Assembly: GCF_019511645.1 (NCBI RefSeq)
Contig: NZ_JAEUAX010000008.1
Location: 81,641-145,640, forward strand
Source of the DNA: Microbacterium ureisolvens
GTDB lineage: Bacteria; Actinomycetota; Actinomycetes; Actinomycetales; Microbacteriaceae
Direction of reading: 5' to 3'
Length of the DNA stretch: 64,000 nt
Shown here: piece by piece, positions 19,422-28,400 of the stretch
How positions within the stretch are numbered: the stretch's first letter is position 1
Layout: each line of letters opens with the position of its first letter
Program-made: the position numbers and the translations under genes
The notes under the pieces: model-generated
Told to the model about the DNA's origin: nothing
The model's database searches: none
Seen by the model: only the letters and a program-made list of their open reading frames with translations

Positions 19422-20114
19422 TCAGTCTAGCCGCGGAGCGTCCCCGGGGTCGTGCGGGTCGAACGGTGCGTCGAGGGACCGGGTGAGATCGGCGAGCATC
19501 GCCTCGATCTGAGGCTCGACGTACTCGGTCACCGCCGCCTGGATGCGCAGGCGATGGTGCAGCAGGATCGTGCACACCTCGCGGCCCACCATGTTCGCGT
19601 AGTCGTCGGCCAGCCCGACCTCCTGGCGCAGCGCCGCCTTGGCCTCCTCGCTGAGCGGGGGAAGCGCCGGCACGTGCGCGTCGGCCTCCTCGGCGAGACC
19701 CGCGATCGTGAACAGGAACGGCGCGCCCGGCACCGGATCGGGGTCCATCGGCAGGCCCTCGAACTCGGGGTCGAGTCCCTCACCGGGGCGATAGCTGCGC
19801 GCCCGGTTGCGCGCGGCCTGCTGGTCGAGCTCGGCCTGCAGCATCGGCAGATTCAGCGCGGTGTACTCGGCGACCGACCGATCCACGATCGTCTTGATGC
19901 GGGTCGACAGGCCGTGCTGCACACCGTGCGGCACGTCGGCGCCGAGGCCTGCGGCCGAGAGCACCGGCGACCCGAAGCAGCGGCGGCAGGGGGCGGTCCG
20001 GCCGTGGTGGGTCGCGGGCTCCCAGCGGGGCACCCACGCGAGCCAGGCGTCCACCGCCTGGCTGACCTGGGTCTCGAGCGACCGCTCCACGCGTTCCACG
20101 CTAGTGCTCGGCAT
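19422..20114 (-). CDS. Conserved-looking hypothetical protein
   Basis: I do not recognise this 230-residue, acidic, soluble protein. It has no signal peptide or membrane segment. It contains a CRRCF pair of cysteines near residue 43 and mostly helical sequence, with a long hydrophilic helix around residues 155-215. It sits 171 bp upstream of the kinase operon on the same strand and 48 bp downstream of a membrane-protein gene, so it may belong to either transcript. The ATG lacks a clear Shine-Dalgarno, and an in-frame GTG five codons in is an alternative. Confidence 0.75.
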   Translation of the reverse strand: MPSTSVERVERSLETQVSQAVDAWLAWVPRWEPATHHGRTAPCRRCFGSPVLSAAGLGADVPHGVQHGLSTRIKTIVDRSVAEYTALNLPMLQAELDQQAARNRARSYRPGEGLDPEFEGLPMDPDPVPGAPFLFTIAGLAEEADAHVPALPPLSEEAKAALRQEVGLADDYANMVGREVCTILLHHRLRIQAAVTEYVEPQIEAMLADLTRSLDAPFDPHDPGDAPRLD

Positions 20115-20162
20115 TCGTTCTCGCGCGGATTTCCGCGGCTTCCGGCGTCTTTTGCGCCCACG

Positions 20163-20741
20163 TCACTCGTCGAACTCGTCCTCCCAGGGCCAGCGTGGGC
20201 GGCGCGCGTGGGTCCGCACGAGGGCGATGCCCGACCACGCCGACACGAATGCGGCCGCGGCGACGACGAGCCCGAACCAGGTCGTGGCGAGCCTTCCCAC
20301 CACCGCCGTCGCGACGCCGAGGTCGGCGCCGGTGAACACGGCGCCGAACCACACTCCCCCCAGGTACGCGAGGAAGGTGGCGGCGGTCGTCCACGCCGCA
20401 CCCCAGTACGACGGATGCTGCGCCCCGGCGCCCGTCCCCGTCCCCGTGCCCGCGGGGGCCGGGGCGGCGTCGCGGGCGGGGGCCGCGGCATCCGTCCGGT
20501 ATCCGGCACGAGCGATCGCGGCCCACAGCCCGCCGGCGAACGCGAGGGTCGCGCACACGACACCCGCGACCCCGGGAACCTGTCCGAGCCCCGGGGTCGC
20601 GATGACGTCCTGCGACGTCGCCAGGCTGGTCATGCCGAGCCCGAAGATCAGGAGCGCGACGAAGCCCATCGTCGCGAAGGCCAGGGCGACGGGCGGTCGC
20701 ACGGGTCCTTGCGACGGTCCCTCCGAACCGTCACCGGCCAT
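20163..20741 (-). CDS. Four-segment membrane protein
   Basis: A 192-residue integral membrane protein of no recognised family. Hydrophobic segments lie at about residues 20-45, 55-80, 115-140 and 148-172; between the second and third is a low-complexity Ala/Pro/Gly/Thr loop. The C-terminus is a short acidic tail (PWEDEFDE). A TAGGCT hexamer (20748-20753) ends six bases before the ATG, so transcription may begin at the start codon itself, and there is no Shine-Dalgarno sequence. Confidence 0.8.
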   Translation of the reverse strand: MAGDGSEGPSQGPVRPPVALAFATMGFVALLIFGLGMTSLATSQDVIATPGLGQVPGVAGVVCATLAFAGGLWAAIARAGYRTDAAAPARDAAPAPAGTGTGTGAGAQHPSYWGAAWTTAATFLAYLGGVWFGAVFTGADLGVATAVVGRLATTWFGLVVAAAAFVSAWSGIALVRTHARRPRWPWEDEFDE

Positions 20742-20773
20742 GCCGTCAGCCTACGTCGCGGAGCGGACGCGAC

Positions 20774-21733
20774 TCACTGCTGAACGAGCTGCGGGCCCGC
20801 CTCGAGCGTGCGCTCGTACTCGCGCTGCGCCTCGATGTTGAGCTCCGTGACGCGCCTGCCCCGCGCGGCGGCCCAGGCTCCGAACCAGATCGTGAGCTCG
20901 CGGCCGATGACGAACGCGGCGATCGCGAGCGGCGTCAGCAGCTCGGCCTCGACGAGTTTGGCGCCCTCGCTGGCCGTGAGATTCCAGAACGGCGCCTGGA
21001 ACAGGGCGCCCAGGATGTGACCGCCGTAGGCGGCGACGCCGACGAGGATGCCGAAGACGACCCACGCACCCCACCTGCCGCGGTTGATGATGGCGCCGAG
21101 CAGCCAGAACGCGATGAAGAACACGACGACCGGCACCCACAGCGACCAGGTCGCGAGGGCCTCGAGGGCGGTCGTGCCGACGTTCGTGCCGGTCACGTCG
21201 CCCTTGATCGCGCCGACCCCGAGCCACACGGCGAGGTAGAGCACCGCGAAGGCCACCGCGGCCAGCAGGCCGATGGCTCCCGCGGCCGCGCGATTGCCCC
21301 GCGGACGCGGGGCCTCGGGCGCCTGCACGAAGATCGGCTGCGGGGCTGGCGCGGCGACGACCGCGGGCTCGGCGACGACGGGCTCGCTCGGGGTCACCGC
21401 GGGCGGTACCACGACGGTGGGCGAATCGTCGGGAGCGGGAGCGGGTGCTGCGGTCGACGTGTAGCTCAGGGATGCCGCCTCGGGTGAGTCCCACGGGTCG
21501 GGCTCCGCCGCCGGCGACTCGGCGGCGGTGGTGGTGGCCTCGGCGGACGCGTCCGCGTGGGAGGCGGCGGGGGTCTCTGCGGCAGGAGTCTCAGCGGCGG
21601 GAGTCTCGGCTGCTCCGGCGTCACGGCGGGCGGCCTCGGCGTCGGCGAGGCCTTCGTTCGCACGGCCGACGACGTCGTCGACGCCGTGCGGCTCTTCGAC
21701 GGGTTCGCCGTAGGACGACTTGGGGTCACTCAT
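20774..21733 (-). CDS. Membrane protein with Ala/Pro/Thr-rich N-terminal region
   Basis: I place the start at the ATG at 21731-21733 because Shine-Dalgarno GAGGAG is eight bases upstream, whereas the GTG three codons earlier abuts it. The ~319-residue product has a disordered N-terminal half, including three copies of the pentapeptide AAETP/PAAET, then four hydrophobic segments between about residues 145 and 285 and a short charged tail. No enzyme motif is visible. The disordered half facing the cytoplasm and the membrane half fit a small integral membrane protein of unknown role. Confidence 0.82.
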   Translation of the reverse strand: MSDPKSSYGEPVEEPHGVDDVVGRANEGLADAEAARRDAGAAETPAAETPAAETPAASHADASAEATTTAAESPAAEPDPWDSPEAASLSYTSTAAPAPAPDDSPTVVVPPAVTPSEPVVAEPAVVAAPAPQPIFVQAPEAPRPRGNRAAAGAIGLLAAVAFAVLYLAVWLGVGAIKGDVTGTNVGTTALEALATWSLWVPVVVFFIAFWLLGAIINRGRWGAWVVFGILVGVAAYGGHILGALFQAPFWNLTASEGAKLVEAELLTPLAIAAFVIGRELTIWFGAWAAARGRRVTELNIEAQREYERTLEAGPQLVQQ

Positions 21734-21835
21734 CGCAGGCACTCCTCACGCAGGGCTCCTCCCTGCAGAGGCAGAGTAGCCCGCAGTTCCGCGCACACGA
21801 CGGAGGCGTGCCGGAGGAATCCGCGCCTGCCCCAC

Positions 21836-21841
21836 TACCCT
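21836..21841 (+). promoter_or_regulatory. -10 element of a leaderless gene
   Basis: TACCCT ends six bases before the ATG of the downstream lipoprotein gene. With a usual -10 to +1 distance, transcription would start at or within a base of the start codon. No Shine-Dalgarno is present between them. A good -35 is not obvious. Confidence 0.5.
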
Positions 21842-21847
21842 GAGCCC

Positions 21848-22441
21848 ATGGCACCACGGGCGTTCCGGCTCGCCGCGGCCGCGGCATCCACCCTCCTCGC
21901 GTTCGCCCTGCTCACGGCGTGCGCGCCCGACGCACCCTCGGGGGGCGGACTCACCTTCACGCCCACGCCGTCGACCTCGTCGTCGGCCTCCGCGAGCGCC
22001 ACCCCCACACCGACGCCCACCGCCGGCGCCGAGATCCCCGACGACTGCCGCGCGATCCTCACCGCCGACGTGCTCGTGGAGCTCGAGGGCGTGCCGCTCA
22101 ACGACCCCGCCTTCGGCGCGTCCGGGCCGCAGCCGGACGGCAGCCTGGTGTGCGTGTGGCGCGACCCCGCCGCCGACACGACGGGCCTGGTCACCAAGAT
22201 CGCCTATATGTCGCGCGGGCCCGCGCTCGACATGCTCAACAAGCTCGTGACCGACGAGGGCTACACCTGCTACACCCCCGACGGCGGCACCCGCTGCGAG
22301 AAGACGTGGCAGAACGAGACGTACCCCGTCACCGACGGACGCACCCTGTTCTGGCGCGACGACATCCTCATCGACACGCAGTACTCGCAGCTCGCGCCCA
22401 CGGGCTACACGGCGGCGGTCGTCGCGAGCATCTTCGGCTGA
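21848..22441 (+). CDS. Cys-rich lipoprotein, paralogue of the convergent gene
   Basis: A 197-residue lipoprotein: hydrophobic signal, then the lipobox LLTAC with the acceptor cysteine near residue 24, a Thr/Ser/Pro-rich spacer and a globular domain. The domain has cysteines in the contexts PDDCRAIL, SLVCVWRD, GYTCYT and TRCEKTW, which could form two disulphides. The same order of cysteines and surrounding residues occurs in the protein encoded tail to tail at 22464-23078, so the two are divergent paralogues. I do not recognise the domain. The start codon was chosen for the signal peptide; the frame runs further upstream without support. Confidence 0.88.
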   Translation: MAPRAFRLAAAAASTLLAFALLTACAPDAPSGGGLTFTPTPSTSSSASASATPTPTPTAGAEIPDDCRAILTADVLVELEGVPLNDPAFGASGPQPDGSLVCVWRDPAADTTGLVTKIAYMSRGPALDMLNKLVTDEGYTCYTPDGGTRCEKTWQNETYPVTDGRTLFWRDDILIDTQYSQLAPTGYTAAVVASIFG

Positions 22442-22463
22442 GTCAGCCCGGGACGGCGCTGAA

Positions 22464-23078
22464 TCAGCCCCAGACGGCGCGGTCGAGTCGAGGACCGTAG
22501 TCCTCCGGATGCCAGTCCGTCTCGACGCTGACGAGCCATAGGCCGTCGCGCAGGGTGTGCTCCTCGCGCACCGCCCCCCGCGTGCGGTCGCAGACCGTCG
22601 CGTCGTCCGACGTGCGGCAGATGAACCCGTCGCCTGCGAGCGCCGCCTCGGCGATCGTGGCGGCGTCCGCGTCGACCTTCGACAGCGTCGTGACGACGCC
22701 GCCCGAGTCGAACCGCCATGTGCACGTCACCAGCACCTCCGGCGCTGCGGCGTCGGCGAACGCCGTCGCCTGCGTGGCGGGAGCTGCCATCGACTGGTTG
22801 AGCAGCGACCCCTCGCGCCACGTCAGCTCGTTCCACAGGTCGTCGGAGTACAGGGTCCGGCAATCCACCGCGCCGCCCTCTGCCGCGGTCTGCGCGGGCG
22901 TGCGCTCGGGCGTCGCCTCCGGTTGCGGCGCGGTGGCGGCGCGCAGCGTGTCACCGACCCAGGCGACGGCCACGGGCACCATCGGCAGGGCCAGCCACAC
23001 GAGCGAGGCGACCACCGCGGCGCACAGCAGCCCGGCGGGCACGGCGATCCACCGGTTGCGTCCGCCGATCCTCGCCAT
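22464..23078 (-). CDS. Membrane-anchored Cys-rich protein, paralogue of 21848-22441
   Basis: A 204-residue protein with an N-terminal signal-anchor (residues ~11-33) and no lipobox. The extracytoplasmic domain has cysteines in VDCRTLYSDD, VTCTWRF, FICRTSD and TVCDRTR, aligned in order with those of the neighbouring lipoprotein, and both contain a similar region of the form hydrophobic-T-K-V/I after the CxW segment. The start at 23076-23078 has a GGAGG sequence ten bases upstream. Only 22 bp separate the two stop codons. Function is unknown; a binding or sensor role for a pair of related surface proteins is possible. Confidence 0.85.
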   Translation of the reverse strand: MARIGGRNRWIAVPAGLLCAAVVASLVWLALPMVPVAVAWVGDTLRAATAPQPEATPERTPAQTAAEGGAVDCRTLYSDDLWNELTWREGSLLNQSMAAPATQATAFADAAAPEVLVTCTWRFDSGGVVTTLSKVDADAATIAEAALAGDGFICRTSDDATVCDRTRGAVREEHTLRDGLWLVSVETDWHPEDYGPRLDRAVWG

Positions 23079-23348
23079 GGGGCCCCCACCTCCGTCTCCA
23101 CGGTAAGCCGGGATCCGCGCTTCGCCGGCTCGGCGCGCGCGCGGCATTCGAGGATGCCGTGAGGCGCAGCATCCGTCGTTCGCTCTTGCCGCCTCGATGG
23201 GAAGGGGCTGTGCAGGATACTCCGCCGCCCGGCAGAGTGCCACCCTCTCTTCACTTCGGGGCCTCATGACGGACGGTATTGGTCACGGCGGATCCCCGAG
23301 GTCCGGCACATCGCCGGTCCGACGCCGCACGTGAGATGGAGGAGGAGC

Positions 23349-24140
23349 ATGTCGACTTACGACACCGATCCGTATGCGACCCAGAGCACGGGTACGGGCC
23401 AGAGCACGGGCTCAGGCGACATGAAGGAGCGCGTCGTCGACGGCGTCGCCGAGGTGGACGCCGGTGCCATGTACGTCGCCGGAGTCGCCGGTGACGAGGC
23501 CAAGAGCGTCGCGCACGACGCGAAGGACGCCGCTCGCGGGTTCCTCTACGAGGCCCGCACGGAACTGTCGGACCAGGCGTCGAGCCAGCAGCGCCGCGCC
23601 GCGAGCGCGCTGCGCAGCACGAGCGATGAGCTCACCGGCCTCGCCGATGGCACGGCGACGGGCTCGGGCGGAATGGCCACCGACGCCGTCCGCGCTTTCG
23701 GCCAGCAGACGCGCCGCGTCGCGGACTGGCTCGAGCAGCGCGAACCGGCCGATGTGATCTACGAGGTCCGCACGTTCGCGCGGCGGCACACCGGCGCCTT
23801 CCTGGCCATCGCCGTGGGAGTGGGGCTTCTCGCCGGCCGGGTGACCAAGGCGCTGGTATCCGACGCCCACGACGGTGAGCGGCGTGCAGGCGGCACGCTC
23901 GGCCAGGGCGGCGCGCGGCCGGCCCTCGTGACGGGCTCGCCGACGACCGCCGGAACCGCTGCGGCGGGCTACGGAGGAACGGCTGCCGGGGCGGCGACCG
24001 TGGGGACGACCGGGTACGCGGGCGACACGCCCATCGGCGACGCGCTCGCGGGCGACCCGCTGACCACCGGCACGGACCCCGCCGTCACCACCGGCGCAGC
24101 AGGAGACGAGTGGTCCGCGACGGGAGAGGGACGACGATGA
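23349..24140 (+). CDS. Stress-type envelope protein with one hydrophobic segment
   Basis: The 263-residue protein begins MSTYDTDPYATQSTG, directly after a strong GGAGGAGGAG ribosome-binding site. Residues ~25-145 are charged and helical, residues ~148-172 are hydrophobic (FLAIAVGVGLLAGRVTKAL) and the rest is rich in Gly, Thr and Ala. No catalytic motif is visible. It overlaps the holin-X family gene (ATGA) and so heads a three-gene operon. Such sets of small amphipathic membrane proteins are commonly general-stress genes in actinobacteria, which is inference here. Confidence 0.85.
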   Translation: MSTYDTDPYATQSTGTGQSTGSGDMKERVVDGVAEVDAGAMYVAGVAGDEAKSVAHDAKDAARGFLYEARTELSDQASSQQRRAASALRSTSDELTGLADGTATGSGGMATDAVRAFGQQTRRVADWLEQREPADVIYEVRTFARRHTGAFLAIAVGVGLLAGRVTKALVSDAHDGERRAGGTLGQGGARPALVTGSPTTAGTAAAGYGGTAAGAATVGTTGYAGDTPIGDALAGDPLTTGTDPAVTTGAAGDEWSATGEGRR

Positions 24141-24556
24141 CGGACATGCCCACGCCGTCTCAGCAGAAGGCGGCCGAGACTTCGCTGGGCGAGCTGGTCG
24201 GCGAGGTCTCCCGTGACCTGTCGACCCTGATGCGCAAGGAGCTCGAGCTCGCCAAGGCCGAGCTCTCGGAATCGGCGAAGCGTGCCGGTGCGGGGGCAGG
24301 GCTTCTCGGCGGCGCCGGATACGCGGGGATGATGGCTGTCTTCTTCCTGTCGGTGGCTCTCTGGTGGGGTCTCGGCGACCTCATCGACAGCCTCGGCTGG
24401 TCGGCCGTCATCGTCGCCGTCCTCTGGGGCATCATCGCCGCCATCCTCTACGCCGTCGGGCGCAACCGACTGAAGACCGTGCAGGGGGCCCCGAAGACGG
24501 TGGAGACCGTGAAGGAGATCCCCGACGCGCTCAAGAGAAACCAGGAGAACCGATAA
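24137..24556 (+). CDS. Actinobacterial holin-X/phage-holin family membrane protein
   Basis: A 139-residue protein of the family named putative actinobacterial holin-X. An N-terminal helix with the family sequence LGELVGEVSRDLSTLMRKE and AKAELSES is followed by two transmembrane segments (about residues 55-80 and 88-110). Despite the family name it is usually chromosomal and not linked to phages; no other phage gene is near. Its ATG overlaps the stop of the upstream gene, and its TAA overlaps the ATG of the DUF3618 gene by one base. This tight coupling suggests the three proteins work together in the membrane. Confidence 0.92.
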   Translation: MTDMPTPSQQKAAETSLGELVGEVSRDLSTLMRKELELAKAELSESAKRAGAGAGLLGGAGYAGMMAVFFLSVALWWGLGDLIDSLGWSAVIVAVLWGIIAAILYAVGRNRLKTVQGAPKTVETVKEIPDALKRNQENR

Positions 24557-25230
24557 TGAGCAACGCAGATCAGATCCGCGCGGACATCGAGGTGACGCGC
24601 GACGAACTGGGCCGGGACGTGGACGCGCTCGCCGACAAGGTCTCGCCGCCGAAGATCATGGAGCGGCAGAAGACCCGGGTCCGGCAGGTGCTCGGTGACG
24701 TCAAGGGTCGCGTGATGGGCGTGGCGGACGACGTCGGCGATTCGGCCTCCTCGGCGGGCCACTCCGTCTCAGACGCGATCGGCACCGCCGGCGAGGCGGT
24801 GAAGGACCTCCCGCAGAAGGCGCGACGGCAGACGCAGGGCACGCCGCTCGTGGTCGGCCTCCTCGCGGCCGGAGCGGGTTTCCTCGTCGCGAGCCTCATC
24901 CCCACCACCGACGCGGAGAAGCGCTGGAGCACGCAGCTGCGCGACCAGGCGCAGCCGCTCGTCGACAAGGCGGTGGACAAGGCGAAGGATGCTGCGCAGG
25001 AGGTTGCGCAGAACCTCAAGGAGCCGGCGAAGGACGCCGTCGAGCAGGTCAAGGAGTCGGCCGTCTCCTCGGCGGAGACCGTGAAGGAAGAGGCGCAGAG
25101 CACGGCCGAGCGCGTCAAGGAGAACGTCGCGCCCAGCAGCGGCTCGACCGGGATGACCGGCTCGACGGGCAGCGGGTCCGGTACGGGCACAACGGGTACG
25201 ACGGACACAACGACGCCCACGCAGTACTGA
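24556..25230 (+). CDS. DUF3618 protein with LEA-like helical repeats
   Basis: A 224-residue protein. Residues 1-30 match the DUF3618 signature (DQIRADIEVTRDELGRDVDA). A single hydrophobic segment lies near residues 97-113, and the C-terminal half has repeated Lys/Glu/Ala helices of about 11 residues (for example KDAVEQVKESAVSSAETVKE) that resemble LEA-type amphipathic repeats, ending in a Gly/Thr/Ser tail. Shine-Dalgarno AGGAG lies about eight bases upstream of the ATG, which overlaps the preceding TAA. A perfect terminator follows 30 bp later, closing the operon. Confidence 0.9.
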   Translation: MSNADQIRADIEVTRDELGRDVDALADKVSPPKIMERQKTRVRQVLGDVKGRVMGVADDVGDSASSAGHSVSDAIGTAGEAVKDLPQKARRQTQGTPLVVGLLAAGAGFLVASLIPTTDAEKRWSTQLRDQAQPLVDKAVDKAKDAAQEVAQNLKEPAKDAVEQVKESAVSSAETVKEEAQSTAERVKENVAPSSGSTGMTGSTGSGSGTGTTGTTDTTTPTQY

Positions 25231-25260
25231 GCGACGCGGCATCCGTTCCAAACGAAGACG

Positions 25261-25288
25261 AAGGGCCCTGGCGGATGCCAGGGCCCTT
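25261..25288 (+). terminator. Terminator of the holin-X/DUF3618 operon
   Basis: A perfect 12-bp stem (25261-25272 with 25277-25288, loop GGAT) lies 30 bases after the DUF3618 stop codon. It is built from the same AGGGCCCTGGC core as the terminator at 28608-28639. Confidence 0.9.
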
Positions 25289-25366
25289 CCCTCGTCGGTG
25301 GGAGCGCGGTCGCCGGCCGCCGAGCGCGGCCGGCGCCCCACCTGAGGAGATCCTGAGCCGCTTCCA

Positions 25367-25396
25367 TTGCCCTTGGGACTTCACCTCACTTAGAGT
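25367..25396 (+). promoter_or_regulatory. Possible promoter of the HYR-repeat gene
   Basis: A -35-like TTGCCC (25367-25372) and a -10-like TAGAGT (25391-25396) are separated by 18 bp. This would give a leader of about 90 nt that contains a short TTTCGC/GCGAAA inverted repeat. The hexamers are moderate matches only. Confidence 0.4.
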
Positions 25397-25494
25397 CCCC
25401 ACCGGAGGGGTTTTCGCTGTGGGGGCGAAACACGCTGTTGTGCTCTGACCCATCGTCGAGCCAGCGACCCGGGCACCATGGGGGAGGTTCGACG

Positions 25495-28400
25495 ATGCCG
25501 TCGAAGAAGCCGTTCATCCGTTCGTCCGCGAGTGGGGAGGCCACCCGCGCGCCACGACGCTGGAGGGCGCCGCGCGCGCTCGCGGTGGTGGTGGCAAGTG
25601 CACTCGCCGTCTTCGCCATACCGGGCGTCGCGCACGCGGATATCGTCACGAATACGGTGACCGCCGCGGGCGAGAATGTGATGTTCGCGGGCGACACGAC
25701 GAGCATCGGCTACGTGATCACGAACGTGAACATCAACGGCGGCGACACGCAGAACAGCTGCAATCCGGCCAGCGACGGCTCCAGCGCCACGCTGACCGTG
25801 AATGTCCCGGCAGGGGTGACGGTCACACCCGCCAGCCAGGTCTACTCCGCCTGCGGCACCGCCCGATACTTCGAGTTCGGTTCGAACACGGTGGGAACCT
25901 ACTCCATCACTGTGACAGTGTCTGACACGGGTACCGGCACGTACAACACGGCCCCCGCCGCCTTCACGCTGACGGTGAAGGCACCGGTCGTGGTCAACAC
26001 CGCTCCCACTGTGGCGGTCACCGGAGTCACGAACGGCGCCTCGTACGAGTTCGGCAACGTGCCGGCCGCAGTCTGCGACGTGACCGACAAGGAAGACGGC
26101 AGCTCGAGCTTCGACGCGAGCCTGAGCACGCTCGCCGGGCCGCGCGCCGCCGAAGGCCTAGGCAGCCAGACGGCGAGCTGCGACCACACCGACGCCGGCG
26201 GGCTCAACGCCAAGGCGTCGGCCAGCTACAGCATCGTCGACACCACCACGCCGCTGGTCACCGTCGCCGCCCCCTCGGCGAAGGAGGCGACCGGCGCACT
26301 CACCCCGGTCACCTTCACCGCGAGTGCGCACGACGCCGTCGACGGAGACACGGCGGTCGCATGCAAGACCGAAGAGGGCACCTCGTACGCGTCGGGCGAC
26401 GCATTCCCCGTAGGCACGACGACGCTGATCTGTTCGGCGACGGACAAGGCGGGCAACACGGGCGTGAGCGACTCGTTCGACGTGGTCGTCAACGACACGA
26501 CCGCACCGGAAGTCAAGACCTCCTCCAACCTCGTTGTCGGCAACGACGTCGCCACGGTGACATATGACGCGGCGACGGCGATGGACCTCGTCGACGGCGC
26601 GGTGTCGGCCACCTGCACGCCGGAGTCCGGCACCGCTTTCGCACTCGGCACCACCACTGTCACCTGCTCGGCCACCGACAAGGCCGGCAACGAGGGCAGC
26701 GCAACCTTCACCGTCGAGGTGCAGGATGTGACCAAGCCGATCGTGACCGTGCCGGCGAATCTCTCGGTCGAGGCGTCGGCCGCGAACGGCGCGACAGTGA
26801 CCTACGGCGGCGTGAGCGCTGTCGACGATGTCGACGGCGACGTCGAGGTCACGTGCACCGCGGCATCCGGTACGGTCTTCGCCCTCGGTGACACGACGGT
26901 GACCTGCTCAGCCTCCGACAAGGCCGGGAACACCGGCAAGAACTCCTTCATCGTGACCGTCGCAGACACCACGGCTCCGACCGTGAAGGTGCCGGCAGAC
27001 ATCGCCGCCGAAGCAACCTCCGGCACCGGTGCGGTCGTGACCTTCAGCGCGTCGGCGAGCGACGTCGTCGACGGCGACATGCAGGCGACGTGCGCGCCCG
27101 CGTCCGGTTCGAAGTTCGCGCTCGGGAAGACCGTGGTCATCTGCTCGGCGATCGATGCTGCGGGCAACCCCGCCGACAAGAGCTTCTCGATCACCGTGAG
27201 CGACACGACCGCGCCCGACGTGAAGGTGCCCGCCGACGTGACGGCGGAGGCCACCGACCCCGACGGCGCTCAGGTGACGTACGGCGACGCCTCGGCTCTC
27301 GACATCGTGGACGGGTCGATCACCCCCACCTGCGCGCCGGCTTCGAACAGCACGTTCAAGCTCGGCGCCACCACCGTGACGTGCACCGCCACCGACGCGG
27401 CCGGCAACACCGGCGAAGCCGAGTTCACGGTGACGGTCCGCGACACGACGAAGCCCGAGGTGAACGCGCCCGCCAACCTGGTAGTCGGCAACACCTCGCC
27501 CCTGGGAGCTGCGGGTGTCGTCTACGGCGGCGCCACTGCCCACGACCTCGTCAGCGGTGACCTTCCCGTCACCTGCACGCCGCCGTCGGGCAGCTTCTTC
27601 GGTCTCGGAGTGAACACGGTCACGTGCTCCGCCGAGGACGGTGCGGGCAACGTCGGTTCGGCCGAGTTCACGATCGAGGTGCAGGATCAGACCAAGCCCA
27701 TCGTCACGGTCCCGGCCGACATCGTCAAGGAGGCCACCGGGGCGAACGGCGCCACGGTGAGCTACTTCGGGGTGGGCGCGACCGACGACGTCGACGGTCC
27801 GCTCACCCCGATCTGCAGCACGGCCAGCGGTACGGTCTTCCCGCTCGGCACGACGACCGTGACCTGCTCCGCGACCGACAAGGCAGGCAACAAGGGCGAC
27901 AACACGTTCACCGTGACGGTCGTCGACACCACGACCCCCACCGTGACGGTGCCCGACGACCGGTCGGCAACGGCGACGTCGGCCGACGGTGCGGCCGTCG
28001 CATATGCGGCGCCGACGGCGAGCGACATCGTCGACGGGAGCGTCGCGGCCAGCTGCGACAAGCCGTCGGGGAGCGTGTTCCCGCTCGGTACCACCACCGT
28101 GACCTGCACGGCGACCGACAACGCCGGCAACACGGGAGAGAAGTCGTTCACCGTCACGGTGACCGCGGCGTGGTCGCATGTGCTGCAGCCGATCAACGCC
28201 AACGGCAGCTCCATCTTCAAGCTGGGCAGCACGGTGCCCGTGAAGTTCACGCTGACGGGCGCCAGCGCCGGGATCAGCAACCTCGTCGCTCGACTGTACG
28301 TCGCGCGCATGACGGGAGCGGCTGCGGGAACCGAAGTGGAGGCGATCTCGACCGCCGCCGCCACCACGGGCAATCTCTTCCGCTACGACGCGACAGCCGG

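Noticed and set aside
24137..24556. Remnant prophage, suggested by the holin-family name
   Set aside because: The family is named for weak similarity; no lysin, portal, capsid, integrase or attachment repeat is near, and the gene is coupled to DUF3618, a common chromosomal set.
26226..28170. CRISPR array or recent tandem duplication
   Set aside because: The periodicity of about 240 bases comes from the HYR protein modules; repeats are protein-level and diverged, with no identical short repeats and unique spacers.
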